From positions 1,798,001 to 1,862,000 of the forward strand of contig OZ252050.1 of the NCBI GenBank assembly GCA_965247975.1: a stretch of DNA of 64,000 nucleotides. Reading direction: 5' to 3'. Positions 26,874-34,840 of this stretch are shown piece by piece; the first letter of the stretch is position 1, and each line of letters starts with the position of its first letter. This stretch comes from Taishania sp965247975. GTDB lineage: Bacteria > Bacteroidota > Bacteroidia > Flavobacteriales_D > Crocinitomicaceae. Below the pieces are notes generated by a model. It made no database searches. It was given only the letters and a program-made list of their open reading frames with translations, and was not told the origin of the DNA. The position numbers and the translations under genes are program-made.

Positions 26874-27338
26874 TTATAACTTTTTCAAAAAAACTATTTT
26901 GTCCTCGCCTTCTTTCCAAAAGTCTTTAATTACGGCCGCTTGCGTGTAAGCTATTTTATGATAAAATTGTCTAGCTCCAATTTGTGCATCGTCGCTTGAC
27001 GTTTCCACAATGAGGATTCTACCGTCTTTTTGTTTAAGTTGTTGTTCAATATAACTCATCATTTGACTTGCAATTCCCTTTCTTTGCATGTCTTGGGAAA
27101 CGCCAAGTGCTAATAAATTATAGGTGCCTTCAGTTAGTTTTTCAGGCACACAATAGCCAATTGCAACTTGTTTTTCGTTGTCAACGCATGTAAACCAAAT
27201 GTCTTGCGTGTCAGGATTGTTGAAATAATCAGAAATCATTTCTTCTAAATAGTCAGAAGGAAACAATTCACTTGAGTCAACCACTTTTTTTAGTCCTTCT
27301 GTATCGGATTTTAGCACGGCTCTTATTTTTTCAATCAT
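26874..27338 (-). CDS. GNAT-family N-acetyltransferase
   Basis: 154 residues. VAIGYCVPEKLTEGTYNLLA, LGVSQDMQRKGIASQMMSYI (motif A with the RKGIAS pyrophosphate loop), ILIVETSSDD and GARQFYHKIAYTQ (motif B) are all present. Acetyltransferase of unknown substrate. It lies 10 nt upstream of the DUF2490 gene. Confidence 0.92.
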   Translation of the reverse strand: MIEKIRAVLKSDTEGLKKVVDSSELFPSDYLEEMISDYFNNPDTQDIWFTCVDNEKQVAIGYCVPEKLTEGTYNLLALGVSQDMQRKGIASQMMSYIEQQLKQKDGRILIVETSSDDAQIGARQFYHKIAYTQAAVIKDFWKEGEDKIVFLKKL

Positions 27339-27548
27339 TTTTGTCTTAATTGTTAAACTATTTCTTAACTAAGTTTGTTCGCCACATTGCTTACTGCGCC
27401 TTATCCAGCGTTTTCTGCTTTTGGTTTGATATTATTGGACTCTTTCTCTTTTTACCTTCCTTTGCTGATTATGCGGTGATTTTATTCTTCAATGTTTAAT
27501 AAATATTTCACGCTCTTTTGAGTGTCCTGTGGGTAATTAGAATTAATA

Positions 27549-27752
27549 TCATTCTCTATATTCCAAAATGTCACCCGGTTGGCATTCGAGAACTTTGCAA
27601 ATTGAATCAAGTGTATCAAATCTTACTCCTTTTGCCTTTCCCGTTTTCAAGATGGACAAATTTACAGTTGTTAGTCCAACTCGTTGCGAAAGTTCGTTAA
27701 GCGTCATTTTGCGCTTCGCCATCATAACATCTAAATTTATTATTATTGCCAT
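27549..27752 (-). CDS. XRE-family transcriptional regulator
   Basis: 67 residues, a single Cro/C1-type helix-turn-helix (MTLNELSQRVGLTTVNLSIL then KGVRFDTLDSICKVLECQPG), typical of the YozG-like group that accompanies DUF2975 membrane proteins. Starts 2 nt after that gene's stop. It is likely to autoregulate the operon through the inverted repeat at 28342-28379; the operator assignment is inference. Confidence 0.92.
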   Translation of the reverse strand: MAIIINLDVMMAKRKMTLNELSQRVGLTTVNLSILKTGKAKGVRFDTLDSICKVLECQPGDILEYRE

Positions 27753-27754
27753 GA

Positions 27755-28297
27755 TTATACAAATGCCTCGTTTTCGTTTTTTATTATCAACGCCTTAGCG
27801 ACAAATTGTTTAACTGACCATAGGATTATTGCCAGAAGAATATACAATGTCTGAGGTTCCTTAAATATTAAAAGTCTTGTAAATGAGCGAAACACTAAAT
27901 TTACAATGGCTTCTAGCGAAGTCCAATCATTGAAATGCGCTTCATAGAAATTATTTGAAAAGGTTTGAATAGCTCCTAATAGACCAAGTCCAAGACATGA
28001 AGTAATGACAACGTTAAATACTTTTAAACTTTCCATGTCAAAAAAGCCTGTCTGTTGGTACTTTTTAAAAAGTTTGACCAAAAATAAGCCGACCACTATA
28101 AAGATAATATTTTTGATTATTTGAACAACAAACCAAAGGAAAGGCATTTGGTCGCTTGGAACAACATCCGCAGTATTGTTCAATAGAAAGGGGATGAACC
28201 AACGAATGTGATAAACTAATGCTAAAGCAGAAAAGTAAATTGCTCCCCACAAAACGATTTTAATCAGTGTGAGATTTGAGATTTTGGCCTTGCTCAT
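27755..28297 (-). CDS. DUF2975 membrane protein
   Basis: 180 residues with four TM helices (IVLWGAIYFSALALVYHI, IKNIIFIVVGLFLVKLF, VFNVVITSCLGLGLLGAI, LYILLAIILWSVKQFVAKAL). The FKKYQQTGFFDMESLKVF loop between TM2 and TM3 is the DUF2975 signature. Operon with the XRE regulator is the standard arrangement for this family. Biochemical role unknown. Confidence 0.88.
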   Translation of the reverse strand: MSKAKISNLTLIKIVLWGAIYFSALALVYHIRWFIPFLLNNTADVVPSDQMPFLWFVVQIIKNIIFIVVGLFLVKLFKKYQQTGFFDMESLKVFNVVITSCLGLGLLGAIQTFSNNFYEAHFNDWTSLEAIVNLVFRSFTRLLIFKEPQTLYILLAIILWSVKQFVAKALIIKNENEAFV

Positions 28298-28326
28298 AGT
28301 ATTTTATTTAAATTGTTTAACTATGG

Positions 28327-28379
28327 CAAATATAAAATAAATTAAATTAAAACAATTATTATTTATCGTTTTAATTTAA
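28327..28379 (-). promoter_or_regulatory. Promoter and inverted-repeat operator, XRE/DUF2975 operon
   Basis: Minus strand: TTG (28355-28353), 18 nt, TATATTTG (28334-28327). A perfect 12-bp inverted repeat, TTAAATTAAAAC/GTTTTAATTTAA (28342-28353 and 28368-28379, 14-nt spacer), covers the -33 region. Well placed for repression by the XRE protein. Confidence 0.7.
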
Positions 28380-28464
28380 ATATTTAAACGTTATAAAAAT
28401 TGGTTAATATTTATATTTTGATTTTCTGACCTATTTTAAGCTTCTTTTTAATGGATTATGTTTG

Positions 28465-28953
28465 TCATTTTTGCGGCATATAGGTTGTTGGACTACATTG
28501 GGCAAACTTGGTTTTAGCAGTTAGCGAAAATTTATAGTCTGAAATAAAAACATTAAGTAAGTTTTGAAATTCCTTTTCAATATTTTCGGCGGGTTTGACT
28601 TCCGTTTTGCCAAGAAAATTAAACAAAAAATAATCTATTGTCCCGTCTGCGTTAAAATATATTCTATTAAAGCACTTTGTCGGCTTTTCCCATTTGAAGT
28701 TGTTTTCAGAAAGAAATTTACTAAAGTCTTCCAAAAGTTTGATATAAGCTTGTTGCAATGCTTCTTGTTCCTTTTCTGTTTTAAAAACTGCTAATGAAGT
28801 GTCGGAATGCACTGCACTTGCATAAGTACTGTCCAAATGGATTATTGAAATGCCCTGCTTTTCTGCCTGCTGAAAAGTCAATCCAAGATGCTGTCCAAAT
28901 GATTGCAAACAAGTTGTAAGCAAAATTGTAATTATTAAAATTGTTTTAGTCAT
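28465..28953 (-). CDS. Secreted protein of unknown function
   Basis: 162 residues from the ATG at 28953, which lies 4 nt after the upstream stop; a longer frame to 29019 would overlap that gene. Signal peptide with cleavage near SFGQ. The mature part has a helix (EKEQEALQQAYIKLLEDFSK), then FNRIYFNADGTIDYFLFNFL, which looks like a beta hairpin of a TonB- or DUF-type fold, and a C-terminal FISDYKFSLTAKTKF. No family assigned. Operon partner of the upstream lipoprotein. Confidence 0.65.
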   Translation of the reverse strand: MTKTILIITILLTTCLQSFGQHLGLTFQQAEKQGISIIHLDSTYASAVHSDTSLAVFKTEKEQEALQQAYIKLLEDFSKFLSENNFKWEKPTKCFNRIYFNADGTIDYFLFNFLGKTEVKPAENIEKEFQNLLNVFISDYKFSLTAKTKFAQCSPTTYMPQK

Positions 28954-28957
28954 AGTC

Positions 28958-29350
28958 TTATTTTTTAAAGTAGTTTCCATCCAATATAAGGTATTTTTCA
29001 CCACTAAAAATTGTATCATAATTGTTTATTATCAGATTAGAAGCAACATTTGGATATTGGTCAATGGAAAATTTTTCATCTTTTGCCGCCAACCAACCAA
29101 AGTAAAGTTTGTTCTTTTTTATTAGCCACTTTCTCCGTTGTGTGTCACTTTTAAAGCTCCCATTTTCAAAATATTCTATATAGCCTTTGGAGTCTTCTTC
29201 AATTTGTAAGATTATAGTTTTATTAGCATCCCGATTGTGTTTCCAGTTGCCAATAAAATTCGAATCCAGTTCAATAGCAGGTTCTTTTTGACAGGCAAAA
29301 ATAACGAGTATACAAACTATTCCAAATACTATTTTTTTAGTGTGCTTCAT
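28958..29350 (-). CDS. Lipoprotein with lipocalin-like core
   Basis: 130 residues, lipobox VIFAC (Cys 20). The mature sequence begins with a lipocalin-like start, SNFIGNWKHN, followed by ILQIEEDSKGYIEYF, RRKWLIKKNKLYFGW and EKYLILDGNYF, a small beta-barrel pattern. Lipocalin-like lipoproteins bind small hydrophobic ligands; here this is inferred only from the short WK-type start. Repeat B copy 5 lies immediately upstream. Confidence 0.65.
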   Translation of the reverse strand: MKHTKKIVFGIVCILVIFACQKEPAIELDSNFIGNWKHNRDANKTIILQIEEDSKGYIEYFENGSFKSDTQRRKWLIKKNKLYFGWLAAKDEKFSIDQYPNVASNLIINNYDTIFSGEKYLILDGNYFKK

Positions 29351-29358
29351 TAATTAGT

Positions 29359-29517
29359 GCTAACTTACTTATACTCGAAACTCCCGTTCACCTCAAATCC
29401 CCGTTTTTCCATGTCCTCGATCATTTATCCCATCAAAAACCAACAAAAAATCCGACAACAAACTGTTATAATTACTTGAAATCAAATGGAGTTACTTGCG
29501 CCCAACCAAATATAGGA
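29359..29517 (-). repeat. Repeat B, copy 5
   Basis: Outer arm gctaacttacttatactcg then aaactccc; central accaacaaaaaatccgacaa and ctgttataattacttgaaat; inner arm ggagttacttgcgcccaacc then aaatatagg. TATATTTG at the distal end. It abuts the start codon at 29350. Confidence 0.8.
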
Positions 29518-29937
29518 ATTTATTTTTCAATCGATTTTTATCATTGAAAAAGTGGAAACGAAGCATGAATTGAACATCAGTGCAGCTAAACTTCATTAGA
29601 CAGATTGTGCTTGGCCTTAGATGCTGCATACCCTGGCGCGGAATATTCCCACGCTTAGCAAAGAACCGATTCTCGAAGGCTACAATTTTCGGACTAAGGA
29701 TTGGGGGAGTGTTATGCACATCATTTTATCGAGGCGCATTGTCGAGGCACATTGTCGCGGCGCAAGCGGTCTTTATCCAAGTAGGGCGGATTTCTTCCCA
29801 ATTTGTTAACTATTTGTTCGAACAATTCTCATAGAGAAAAGCACTATGTATTATCTAGTCGTTTGTTCCAATTTACATGATGTACTATTTAATTGTATTT
29901 TCTTGAATTCGGACAAAAATCGTCCTATTTCTCTTTG
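29518..29937. other. Gene-free stretch with three 13-bp tandem units
   Basis: 420 nt with no credible gene. It holds the AT-rich tail of repeat B and a small tandem array of three related 13-mers, tcgaggcgcattg (29729-29741), tcgaggcacattg and tcgcggcgcaagc. Beyond it, tgttcgaaca (29815-29824) is a short palindrome. It may include the promoter-distal end of the RibA module. Confidence 0.5.
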
Positions 29938-30537
29938 CTATAGACGGTGATCTAAGTATTCTTTTTTAACCGACAAGTAGCCTAAATTGTGTTTGTTTGG
30001 CTTTGTTATTAAGGGAATTACTTGCGTTACTCGCCCTGTATCATGTGTAATTGATTCAATTTTCTCTGGATTATTTGTCAGTAGACTTATTGATTTCATA
30101 CCAAGATATTCAACAACATCTTTAACGAGATCAAATTTCCGTAAATCTGTTGCGAATCCCAGCAAATGATTTGAGGTGATAGTGTCATTTCCAGCATCTT
30201 GTAAAGAGTAGGCGTTTACTTTGTTGAATAAACCAATCCCTCTACCTTCTTGTTTGAGATAAATAATTACACCCTCTTTTCTTTCAGAGATCATCTCCAT
30301 ACTAGTCTTTAGCTGTTCTCCACAATCACATTTAAGTGAAGTGAACACGTCTCCCGTTAAGCATTCTGAATGCACGCGCATGAGTACATTCTCTTTTGAT
30401 TTTAAATCGCCCATTTTTACAATCAAATGCTCATCAAAATGGCCTTCTATTTTGAAAGATATGATGGTAAATAAACCATAGCTTGTTGGCAGTTTCGCTG
30501 GACTTGAGAAGATGATTTTTTGATTTTCGTGTGTCAT
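29938..30537 (-). CDS. ribA: GTP cyclohydrolase II
   Basis: 199 residues, the stand-alone RibA form. It carries the zinc site and GTP-opening motif RVHSECLTGDVFTSLKCDCG (Cys residues 59, 70 and 72 by position), the KQEGRGIGLFNKVNAYSLQD core with the catalytic Arg, and the C-terminal LTNNPEKIESI and VIPLITKPNKHNLGYLSVKK. It converts GTP to formate, pyrophosphate and the diaminopyrimidine that starts riboflavin synthesis. The consensus DTVEAN is DTITSN here. It is last in the 34753-29938 module, far from other rib genes, so it may supply flavin for the stress response. A RibA label rests on all key motifs. Confidence 0.93.
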   Translation of the reverse strand: MTHENQKIIFSSPAKLPTSYGLFTIISFKIEGHFDEHLIVKMGDLKSKENVLMRVHSECLTGDVFTSLKCDCGEQLKTSMEMISERKEGVIIYLKQEGRGIGLFNKVNAYSLQDAGNDTITSNHLLGFATDLRKFDLVKDVVEYLGMKSISLLTNNPEKIESITHDTGRVTQVIPLITKPNKHNLGYLSVKKEYLDHRL

Positions 30538-30591
30538 ACCATTGTATATTTTTAATGTTTTTGGGATAATATTTGTCGACTAGGGAAGTAA

Positions 30592-30888
30592 TTATTGCGT
30601 TCTGTTTTTGGTCAATTTTATCGCTTTCTCAGGACAAACTTGTACGCATAACCCACAAGCATGACATAAACTTGTTTCTGTTACATATGCTTTTTTTTCA
30701 TTAAAAAAAGTTTTCAGTTTACCTTTTAAATTTAATGTTTTACGATCTTCATCTGATATTGGACGCATTTCTAAAACACTAAATGGACAAGCTGGTATGC
30801 AGTCTTCTTTCCCGCCGCAATTGTTCAAATTAATTATTGGCGTTAATTTCCCACCAACGTCATCACAATTGGAATTTGCATGGTTCAT
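30592..30888 (-). CDS. Two-cluster 4Fe-4S ferredoxin
   Basis: 98 residues with two iron-sulfur sites. The second is classical, CHACGLCVQVCPEKAI (C-x2-C-x2-C-x3-CP). The first is altered, CGGKEDCIPACP, with two extra residues between the first and second Cys and one between the second and third. A 30-residue insertion separates them. It probably transfers electrons in the cytoplasm; its neighbours suggest a redox or stress role. It begins 11 nt after the YceI gene, so it is cotranscribed. Confidence 0.88.
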   Translation of the reverse strand: MNHANSNCDDVGGKLTPIINLNNCGGKEDCIPACPFSVLEMRPISDEDRKTLNLKGKLKTFFNEKKAYVTETSLCHACGLCVQVCPEKAIKLTKNRTQ

Positions 30889-30899
30889 AGTTGAAAAAA

Positions 30900-31361
30900 T
30901 TATCCAATGGATATATCAAAGTTTATCGCTACTTCTTTAGCAGCAATAAATGCTGGGATTTTTCCAACGTTATAATCAAATCTATTCAGATTGAAAGTGC
31001 CAACAAGACGGTTATTCGTAAATTGAAATGGAACTTCAATTATTTTCGTTGTTCCTGCAATATTCAAATTACCATGTACATAGTATTGACCATTTTGGAT
31101 AGAAATATTGCTACTACTAAACGTGATTTCGGGATATTTCTCAGCATTGAAAAAATCTTTTTGCAACAAGTGCTCATTTCGTTTCACATTTTTTGTGTCA
31201 AGTCCCGCTAAAGCAACGATGATTTCAATGTTAGATTCAGCGAGATTATTTTCGTTTAAATCTACTTCGCCCTTAATTTGAGGAAAGTTTCCGTTAACTG
31301 TTAAAACAAGTAATTTTTTGATAGAAAAATTTACTTTAGATTTTGAAGTGTTTATTTGCAT
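30900..31361 (-). CDS. YceI-family protein without signal peptide
   Basis: 153 residues. YceI signatures: SKVNFSIKKLLVLTVNGNFP, IKGEVDLNENNLAESNIEI, RNEHLLQKDFFNAEKYPEIT, SSSNISIQNGQYYVHGNLNI, TKIIEVPFQF and RFDYNVGK. YceI beta-barrels bind isoprenoid or polyprenyl chains, including quinone tails. Unlike the second YceI (33612) it has no export signal, so it would act in the cytoplasm. The pair suggests the module deals with quinones on both sides of the membrane (inference). Confidence 0.9.
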   Translation of the reverse strand: MQINTSKSKVNFSIKKLLVLTVNGNFPQIKGEVDLNENNLAESNIEIIVALAGLDTKNVKRNEHLLQKDFFNAEKYPEITFSSSNISIQNGQYYVHGNLNIAGTTKIIEVPFQFTNNRLVGTFNLNRFDYNVGKIPAFIAAKEVAINFDISIG

Positions 31362-31379
31362 AATTTTTGAATTTGTGTT

Positions 31380-32120
31380 TTAAATTTGACTAAGCCAGCC
31401 CCTAAATGCGATCAGTTCTTTCATTGAAATTGAATGCCCTACTTGATCAGTTATGTATTCAACTTTGATTCCCAATCGTTCCAGTATTTTCTGGTTATCC
31501 AAAGCATGGCTAATTGGTAACATATTATCTTCTGTTCCGTGAGAAATAAATGCTTTGATGTTTTTTAGGCTGGGCGATTTACTTATAAATTGCTCGACTT
31601 CCTGCACGTATCTTCCGCTAAAAACGGCAAAACCTGAAACCAAATCTGGGTTGCACAATCCTAATGATTGAGCCATAATAGCGCCCTGACTGAAACCTGC
31701 AACGATTATTTTACTACTATCAACATTGTATTTCTGCGTTAATTCAGAAATGAGATCCACGATTTGTTTTCGGCTCATTTCTTCTTCTTCAATGTTGATG
31801 GCAATTTTACCATCCACCATTGTCACATCGTACCATCGATAACTATTTTCCGACAGCTTATTTGGTCCACGAACGGAGACAACAATCCAATTTAGCGGAA
31901 TTTGCTCTTTAAAGGTAAATAGGTCATTTTCATTACTTCCATGACCGTGAAACAAAATGAGCATTGGCGATTTTGCACTACTATCCGTACTTTCTCTTAT
32001 GACATAATGTAACGCAGCGTTTGATTCCATATTTTGCTTGCTATTTTGAGCTTTACAACTACCTACTATTGTCAATACGAGGGCTATCAGAAGATTGTAT
32101 TTTTGTATCATACTTTGCAT
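31380..32120 (-). CDS. Carboxylesterase-type alpha/beta hydrolase, lipoprotein
   Basis: 246 residues with an unusual lipoprotein signal (VGSC). The core is of the phospholipase/carboxylesterase family (Pfam PF02230): LILFHGHGSNENDL (oxyanion hole), VAGFSQGAIMAQSL (nucleophile Ser), ISHGTEDNMLPI (Asp), YITDQVGHSIS (His). MhqD of Bacillus belongs to this family and works with dioxygenase/glyoxalase proteins in quinone stress; here the neighbour is a VOC protein. An extracytoplasmic site is a difference from MhqD. The start may be Met-4. Confidence 0.88.
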   Translation of the reverse strand: MQSMIQKYNLLIALVLTIVGSCKAQNSKQNMESNAALHYVIRESTDSSAKSPMLILFHGHGSNENDLFTFKEQIPLNWIVVSVRGPNKLSENSYRWYDVTMVDGKIAINIEEEEMSRKQIVDLISELTQKYNVDSSKIIVAGFSQGAIMAQSLGLCNPDLVSGFAVFSGRYVQEVEQFISKSPSLKNIKAFISHGTEDNMLPISHALDNQKILERLGIKVEYITDQVGHSISMKELIAFRGWLSQI

Positions 32121-32128
32121 ATTTTACA

Positions 32129-33115
32129 CTATGCACCGTGTGTTAGTAATATTTTCATTCCTGTTGGATCGCTTGTCCAATAATTACCATCTTTCTCTTC
32201 TATATTTGTCAAAGCATTTAGGGCAGATTGAAGTAGTTCTTTGGATTTGAATACGATTTGAAAGTGCTTTAAACCTGCATTGGAATCTGGTGCCAAAGGT
32301 CGATTATGACCATGCCACGAATTCATTGCTATTCTATGGAGATAAGCTCCTCCAGCCCCTAGATCAGCAAAATTGTATTGTGGAAAAAAATTCGATTGGG
32401 TGAACCCCAATTTTTGATAAAAAGCATTATTGAGGGCAACGTCTTGAGCATAAAAATGGATATGACCAATTTTTGAATGCTCTGTAATGATTTTAGTCAA
32501 ATCTCTATCCACTAAATTTTTTAGAATTGCGTCCGTATCTAATGGTGCAGATGCGCCTCTAATCGTACCATCTACATCCTCCATAAAAAGACCTCTTTCT
32601 GTGATGATTCTTTTAAATCGTTCTGGTGTTTCCAACGCTAGTTCGACCATTACATTGTCAAAATCAGTCAGATACAAGGACTTTGTCATGGTGTGGTCAA
32701 CAGGCGAAAATGAATAATTGTTTTGTTGTAAACGGTAAATGGCCTTCGCAAATTCTTGCTCGTTAGGTAAGTGAATGGCAAAATGGTACAATCCACTATA
32801 TCCATCGGTAAATTGTTTGGATGCAGTTTTGTGCACAACAACAAGTGTTGTGTTTTCATTCCCAAATTCAGTCACTAAATCTGATTCGCTTCTCAACTTC
32901 AAACCAATCACTTTTGTCCAGAAGGTGATCGCCTTTTCACTGGATGTATTGTTTAGATGAATAGCCCCAAAAGAGGCTATATCATCTGAATTCAAAGGTT
33001 TCATTTCGTTAAATTTTTGCAATGACATTGCATTGGCTAATGCGGATATTCCGTCCATAGATAGCACTAATGCTGAAGTACCTAAGATTGATTTAATAAA
33101 AACTTTTCTTTCCAT
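32129..33115 (-). CDS. Two-domain VOC/glyoxalase protein (CatE/MhqO-like)
   Basis: 328 residues. The N-terminal RKVFIKSILGTSALVL resembles a Tat- or Sec-type signal lacking the twin arginines. Two VOC modules follow: GAIHLNNTSSEKAITFWTKV, YHFAIHLPNEQEF, VMVELALETPERF (first) and IGHIHFYAQDVALNNAFYQK, LKHFQIVFKS (second). The first domain keeps H...H...E metal ligands; the second has H, H but an unusual third site (DPTGMKILLTHG). The family includes catechol-2,3-dioxygenase and CatE/MhqO proteins. It lies 8 nt upstream of the hydrolase gene. Confidence 0.87.
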   Translation of the reverse strand: MERKVFIKSILGTSALVLSMDGISALANAMSLQKFNEMKPLNSDDIASFGAIHLNNTSSEKAITFWTKVIGLKLRSESDLVTEFGNENTTLVVVHKTASKQFTDGYSGLYHFAIHLPNEQEFAKAIYRLQQNNYSFSPVDHTMTKSLYLTDFDNVMVELALETPERFKRIITERGLFMEDVDGTIRGASAPLDTDAILKNLVDRDLTKIITEHSKIGHIHFYAQDVALNNAFYQKLGFTQSNFFPQYNFADLGAGGAYLHRIAMNSWHGHNRPLAPDSNAGLKHFQIVFKSKELLQSALNALTNIEEKDGNYWTSDPTGMKILLTHGA

Positions 33116-33121
33116 AGTTGC

Positions 33122-33508
33122 CTATTTTTGCTGAAAAAATGGAATCATCCCGAAAAAGGCTACCGCTGGAAAGAAGTGCATAGGTACAACCATACCAGGG
33201 AATAATTCTGGAAACTCAATTTCAAGCGGTAATGTCATTCCCATTACTGGAACGATGCTTAAAAATGAAAGCACCATGATAAGAATGTTCAATGCACCAT
33301 ATAGATTTTGTTTTTTGATTTTATCTAGAATAATATATCCCGCGGCCATCATTAAACAACCTATAATTGAGGAAGAAATGATCGCCACCTCGTTAATCAC
33401 CATACTGAAATCAACGAAATACAATTTTGTATAGATGTTTAAGAAAATGATGCTTGCAATTGCAGCCAGTACACCAGCTGAACTACCATGGATTAAATGC
33501 TTTTTCAT
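33122..33508 (-). CDS. Four-TM membrane protein
   Basis: 128 residues with four helices (GVLAAIASIIFLNIYTKLYF, VAIISSSIIGCLMMAAGYII, YGALNILIMVLSFLSIV, HFFPAVAFFGMIPFF). No Pfam name comes to mind. By size and place between a YceI protein and a VOC protein, it could be the membrane partner of the module, as DoxX-type MhqP/CatD is in Bacillus; no sequence motif supports that yet. Starts 6 nt upstream of the VOC gene's 5' end. Confidence 0.6.
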   Translation of the reverse strand: MKKHLIHGSSAGVLAAIASIIFLNIYTKLYFVDFSMVINEVAIISSSIIGCLMMAAGYIILDKIKKQNLYGALNILIMVLSFLSIVPVMGMTLPLEIEFPELFPGMVVPMHFFPAVAFFGMIPFFQQK

Positions 33509-33549
33509 ATGTTTAAGATTTGTTTTTTAATTGTTTAATTGAATCACAC

Positions 33550-33594
33550 AACGAAATTGTTTTCATCCGTTTTTTAGTCGAAAACAATTTCGTT
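33550..33594 (-). promoter_or_regulatory. Perfect 15-bp stem-loop between yceI and the TM gene
   Basis: AACGAAATTGTTTTC (33550-33564) is repeated exactly inverted at 33580-33594, loop 15 nt. No T-run follows on the minus strand, so it is less a terminator than an attenuator, RNA processing site or operator. Confidence 0.6.
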
Positions 33595-33611
33595 TTCCTT
33601 ACTTCAATACC

Positions 33612-34139
33612 TTATTTTGTTAAAGGAATGCTTACATCCAAGGAAATTTTGTCCGATACTTTTTTGGACATCCCTTTCATCGTACCTACTTTATAATCCA
33701 TTCGATTGACTGAGAATTTTGTCTCAATGGTATTGTTTTTGAACGAAAATGGAATCGTCATTTCTTTGGAAACTCCATGAATTGTCATTGTGCCAGTTAC
33801 CTTGAATTGGTTATCTTCTTTCACAATTTTGGACGAGGAAAAGGTAATGTTTGGATACTTTTTAGCATCAAACCATTTATCGCTTACAGCATGTTTGTTT
33901 TTTGTGCCATTTCCAGTGTTGATGGAGTTTACATCTACCGTGAATGCCAATTTGGAGGTAGAAAGTTCGTTCGGGTCAAAGGATACATCTCCTTTCAGTG
34001 TTTTAAAAATTCCTTCAGCATCAGTACCGGCAAATTTTACTGAATAATTGTCCGAAACCTTCCAAGTTGAAGTGACAATAGTAAATGCTGAAAAAAGGAT
34101 AAATGATCCTGCTACGAAAAAATAAGTGATTGTTCTCAT
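33612..34139 (-). CDS. YceI-family secreted protein
   Basis: 175 residues, signal peptide (SAFTIVTS), then the YceI barrel: DNYSVKFAGTDAEGIFKTLK, SFDPNELSTSKLAFTVDV, KNKHAVSDKWFDAKKYPN, TFSSSKIV, VTGTMTIHGVSKEMTIP, NRMDYKVGT. Periplasmic lipid/quinone-binding barrel by family. It is the first gene after the Crp/Fnr regulator and 86 nt from it. The pair with the cytosolic YceI at 30900 is noted there. Confidence 0.92.
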   Translation of the reverse strand: MRTITYFFVAGSFILFSAFTIVTSTWKVSDNYSVKFAGTDAEGIFKTLKGDVSFDPNELSTSKLAFTVDVNSINTGNGTKNKHAVSDKWFDAKKYPNITFSSSKIVKEDNQFKVTGTMTIHGVSKEMTIPFSFKNNTIETKFSVNRMDYKVGTMKGMSKKVSDKISLDVSIPLTK

Positions 34140-34225
34140 TATTAAAATTATTAATTGGTTAATGGAACAAAGATCAATTGTATCTTCTGAATGAAAATTA
34201 ATCTAGATTAAGAAATGAAAATTCA

Positions 34226-34753
34226 CTATTTATTTCGAACAATTTGTGCGCGAATCTTACTTAGCGCTTCAGGAGTGACTCCAAGAAATGAGGCAATCAT
34301 TTTTTGAGGAATTCGATTTTGTAGATCAGGATATGTTCGTAGGAATGATTCGTATCTTTCCTTTGCTGAGGTGCTCATTAATGCTAAGATTCGTCTTTGC
34401 ATTACTCCAATGCGCTTCATTAATGAGGTAAATATTTGATCAGAATATTGAAATCGCTCCTCAAGTTCCACCAATTTAGTTTGGTCTAAAACATAAATTT
34501 CTGAGTTCTCTATTGCATCAATGAACAATATTGTTTCGTTTCCAAAAACATCCTTTTCGAAATCCGATACAATCCAACCCTCAGGTGCAAACATGAATAT
34601 GTGTTCTTTTCCTTTCTCATCGATCGTATAACTTCGAAGTAGGCCTTTCTTGACGTAAAAAGCGCTAGAGAATTCTTGTCCTGCACGTTGCAAGATATCA
34701 CCTTTGGTAAAATTTTGTTTAACAGAGTTATTACTTAAATACTGTTCGATCAT
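34226..34753 (-). CDS. Crp/Fnr-family regulator of the redox module
   Basis: 175 residues, a short member. A cyclic-nucleotide-binding-like jelly roll (GDILQRAGQEFSSAFYVKKG, FMFAPEGWIVSD) is followed by a helical linker and a degenerate winged helix (PQKMIASFLGVTPEALSKIR). The phosphate-binding FGE-x-x-ARS box is missing, so it need not bind cAMP, and there is no Fnr cysteine cluster. This type is usual in Bacteroidetes. Being first and codirectional in the module it probably controls it. Confidence 0.9.
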   Translation of the reverse strand: MIEQYLSNNSVKQNFTKGDILQRAGQEFSSAFYVKKGLLRSYTIDEKGKEHIFMFAPEGWIVSDFEKDVFGNETILFIDAIENSEIYVLDQTKLVELEERFQYSDQIFTSLMKRIGVMQRRILALMSTSAKERYESFLRTYPDLQNRIPQKMIASFLGVTPEALSKIRAQIVRNK

Positions 34754-34840
34754 TTGTTATCAATTGTGCATGTCCTTATCAAGTTTTGCATGAGTTGCTG
34801 TTGCAAACTTTAGCCAAACCAAATCTACAGAATTTTTTAA

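Noticed and set aside
29492..29719. 75-aa minus-strand frame after repeat B copy 5
   Set aside because: It begins in unrelated sequence and runs into the repeat; codon use is not convincing and no family fits.
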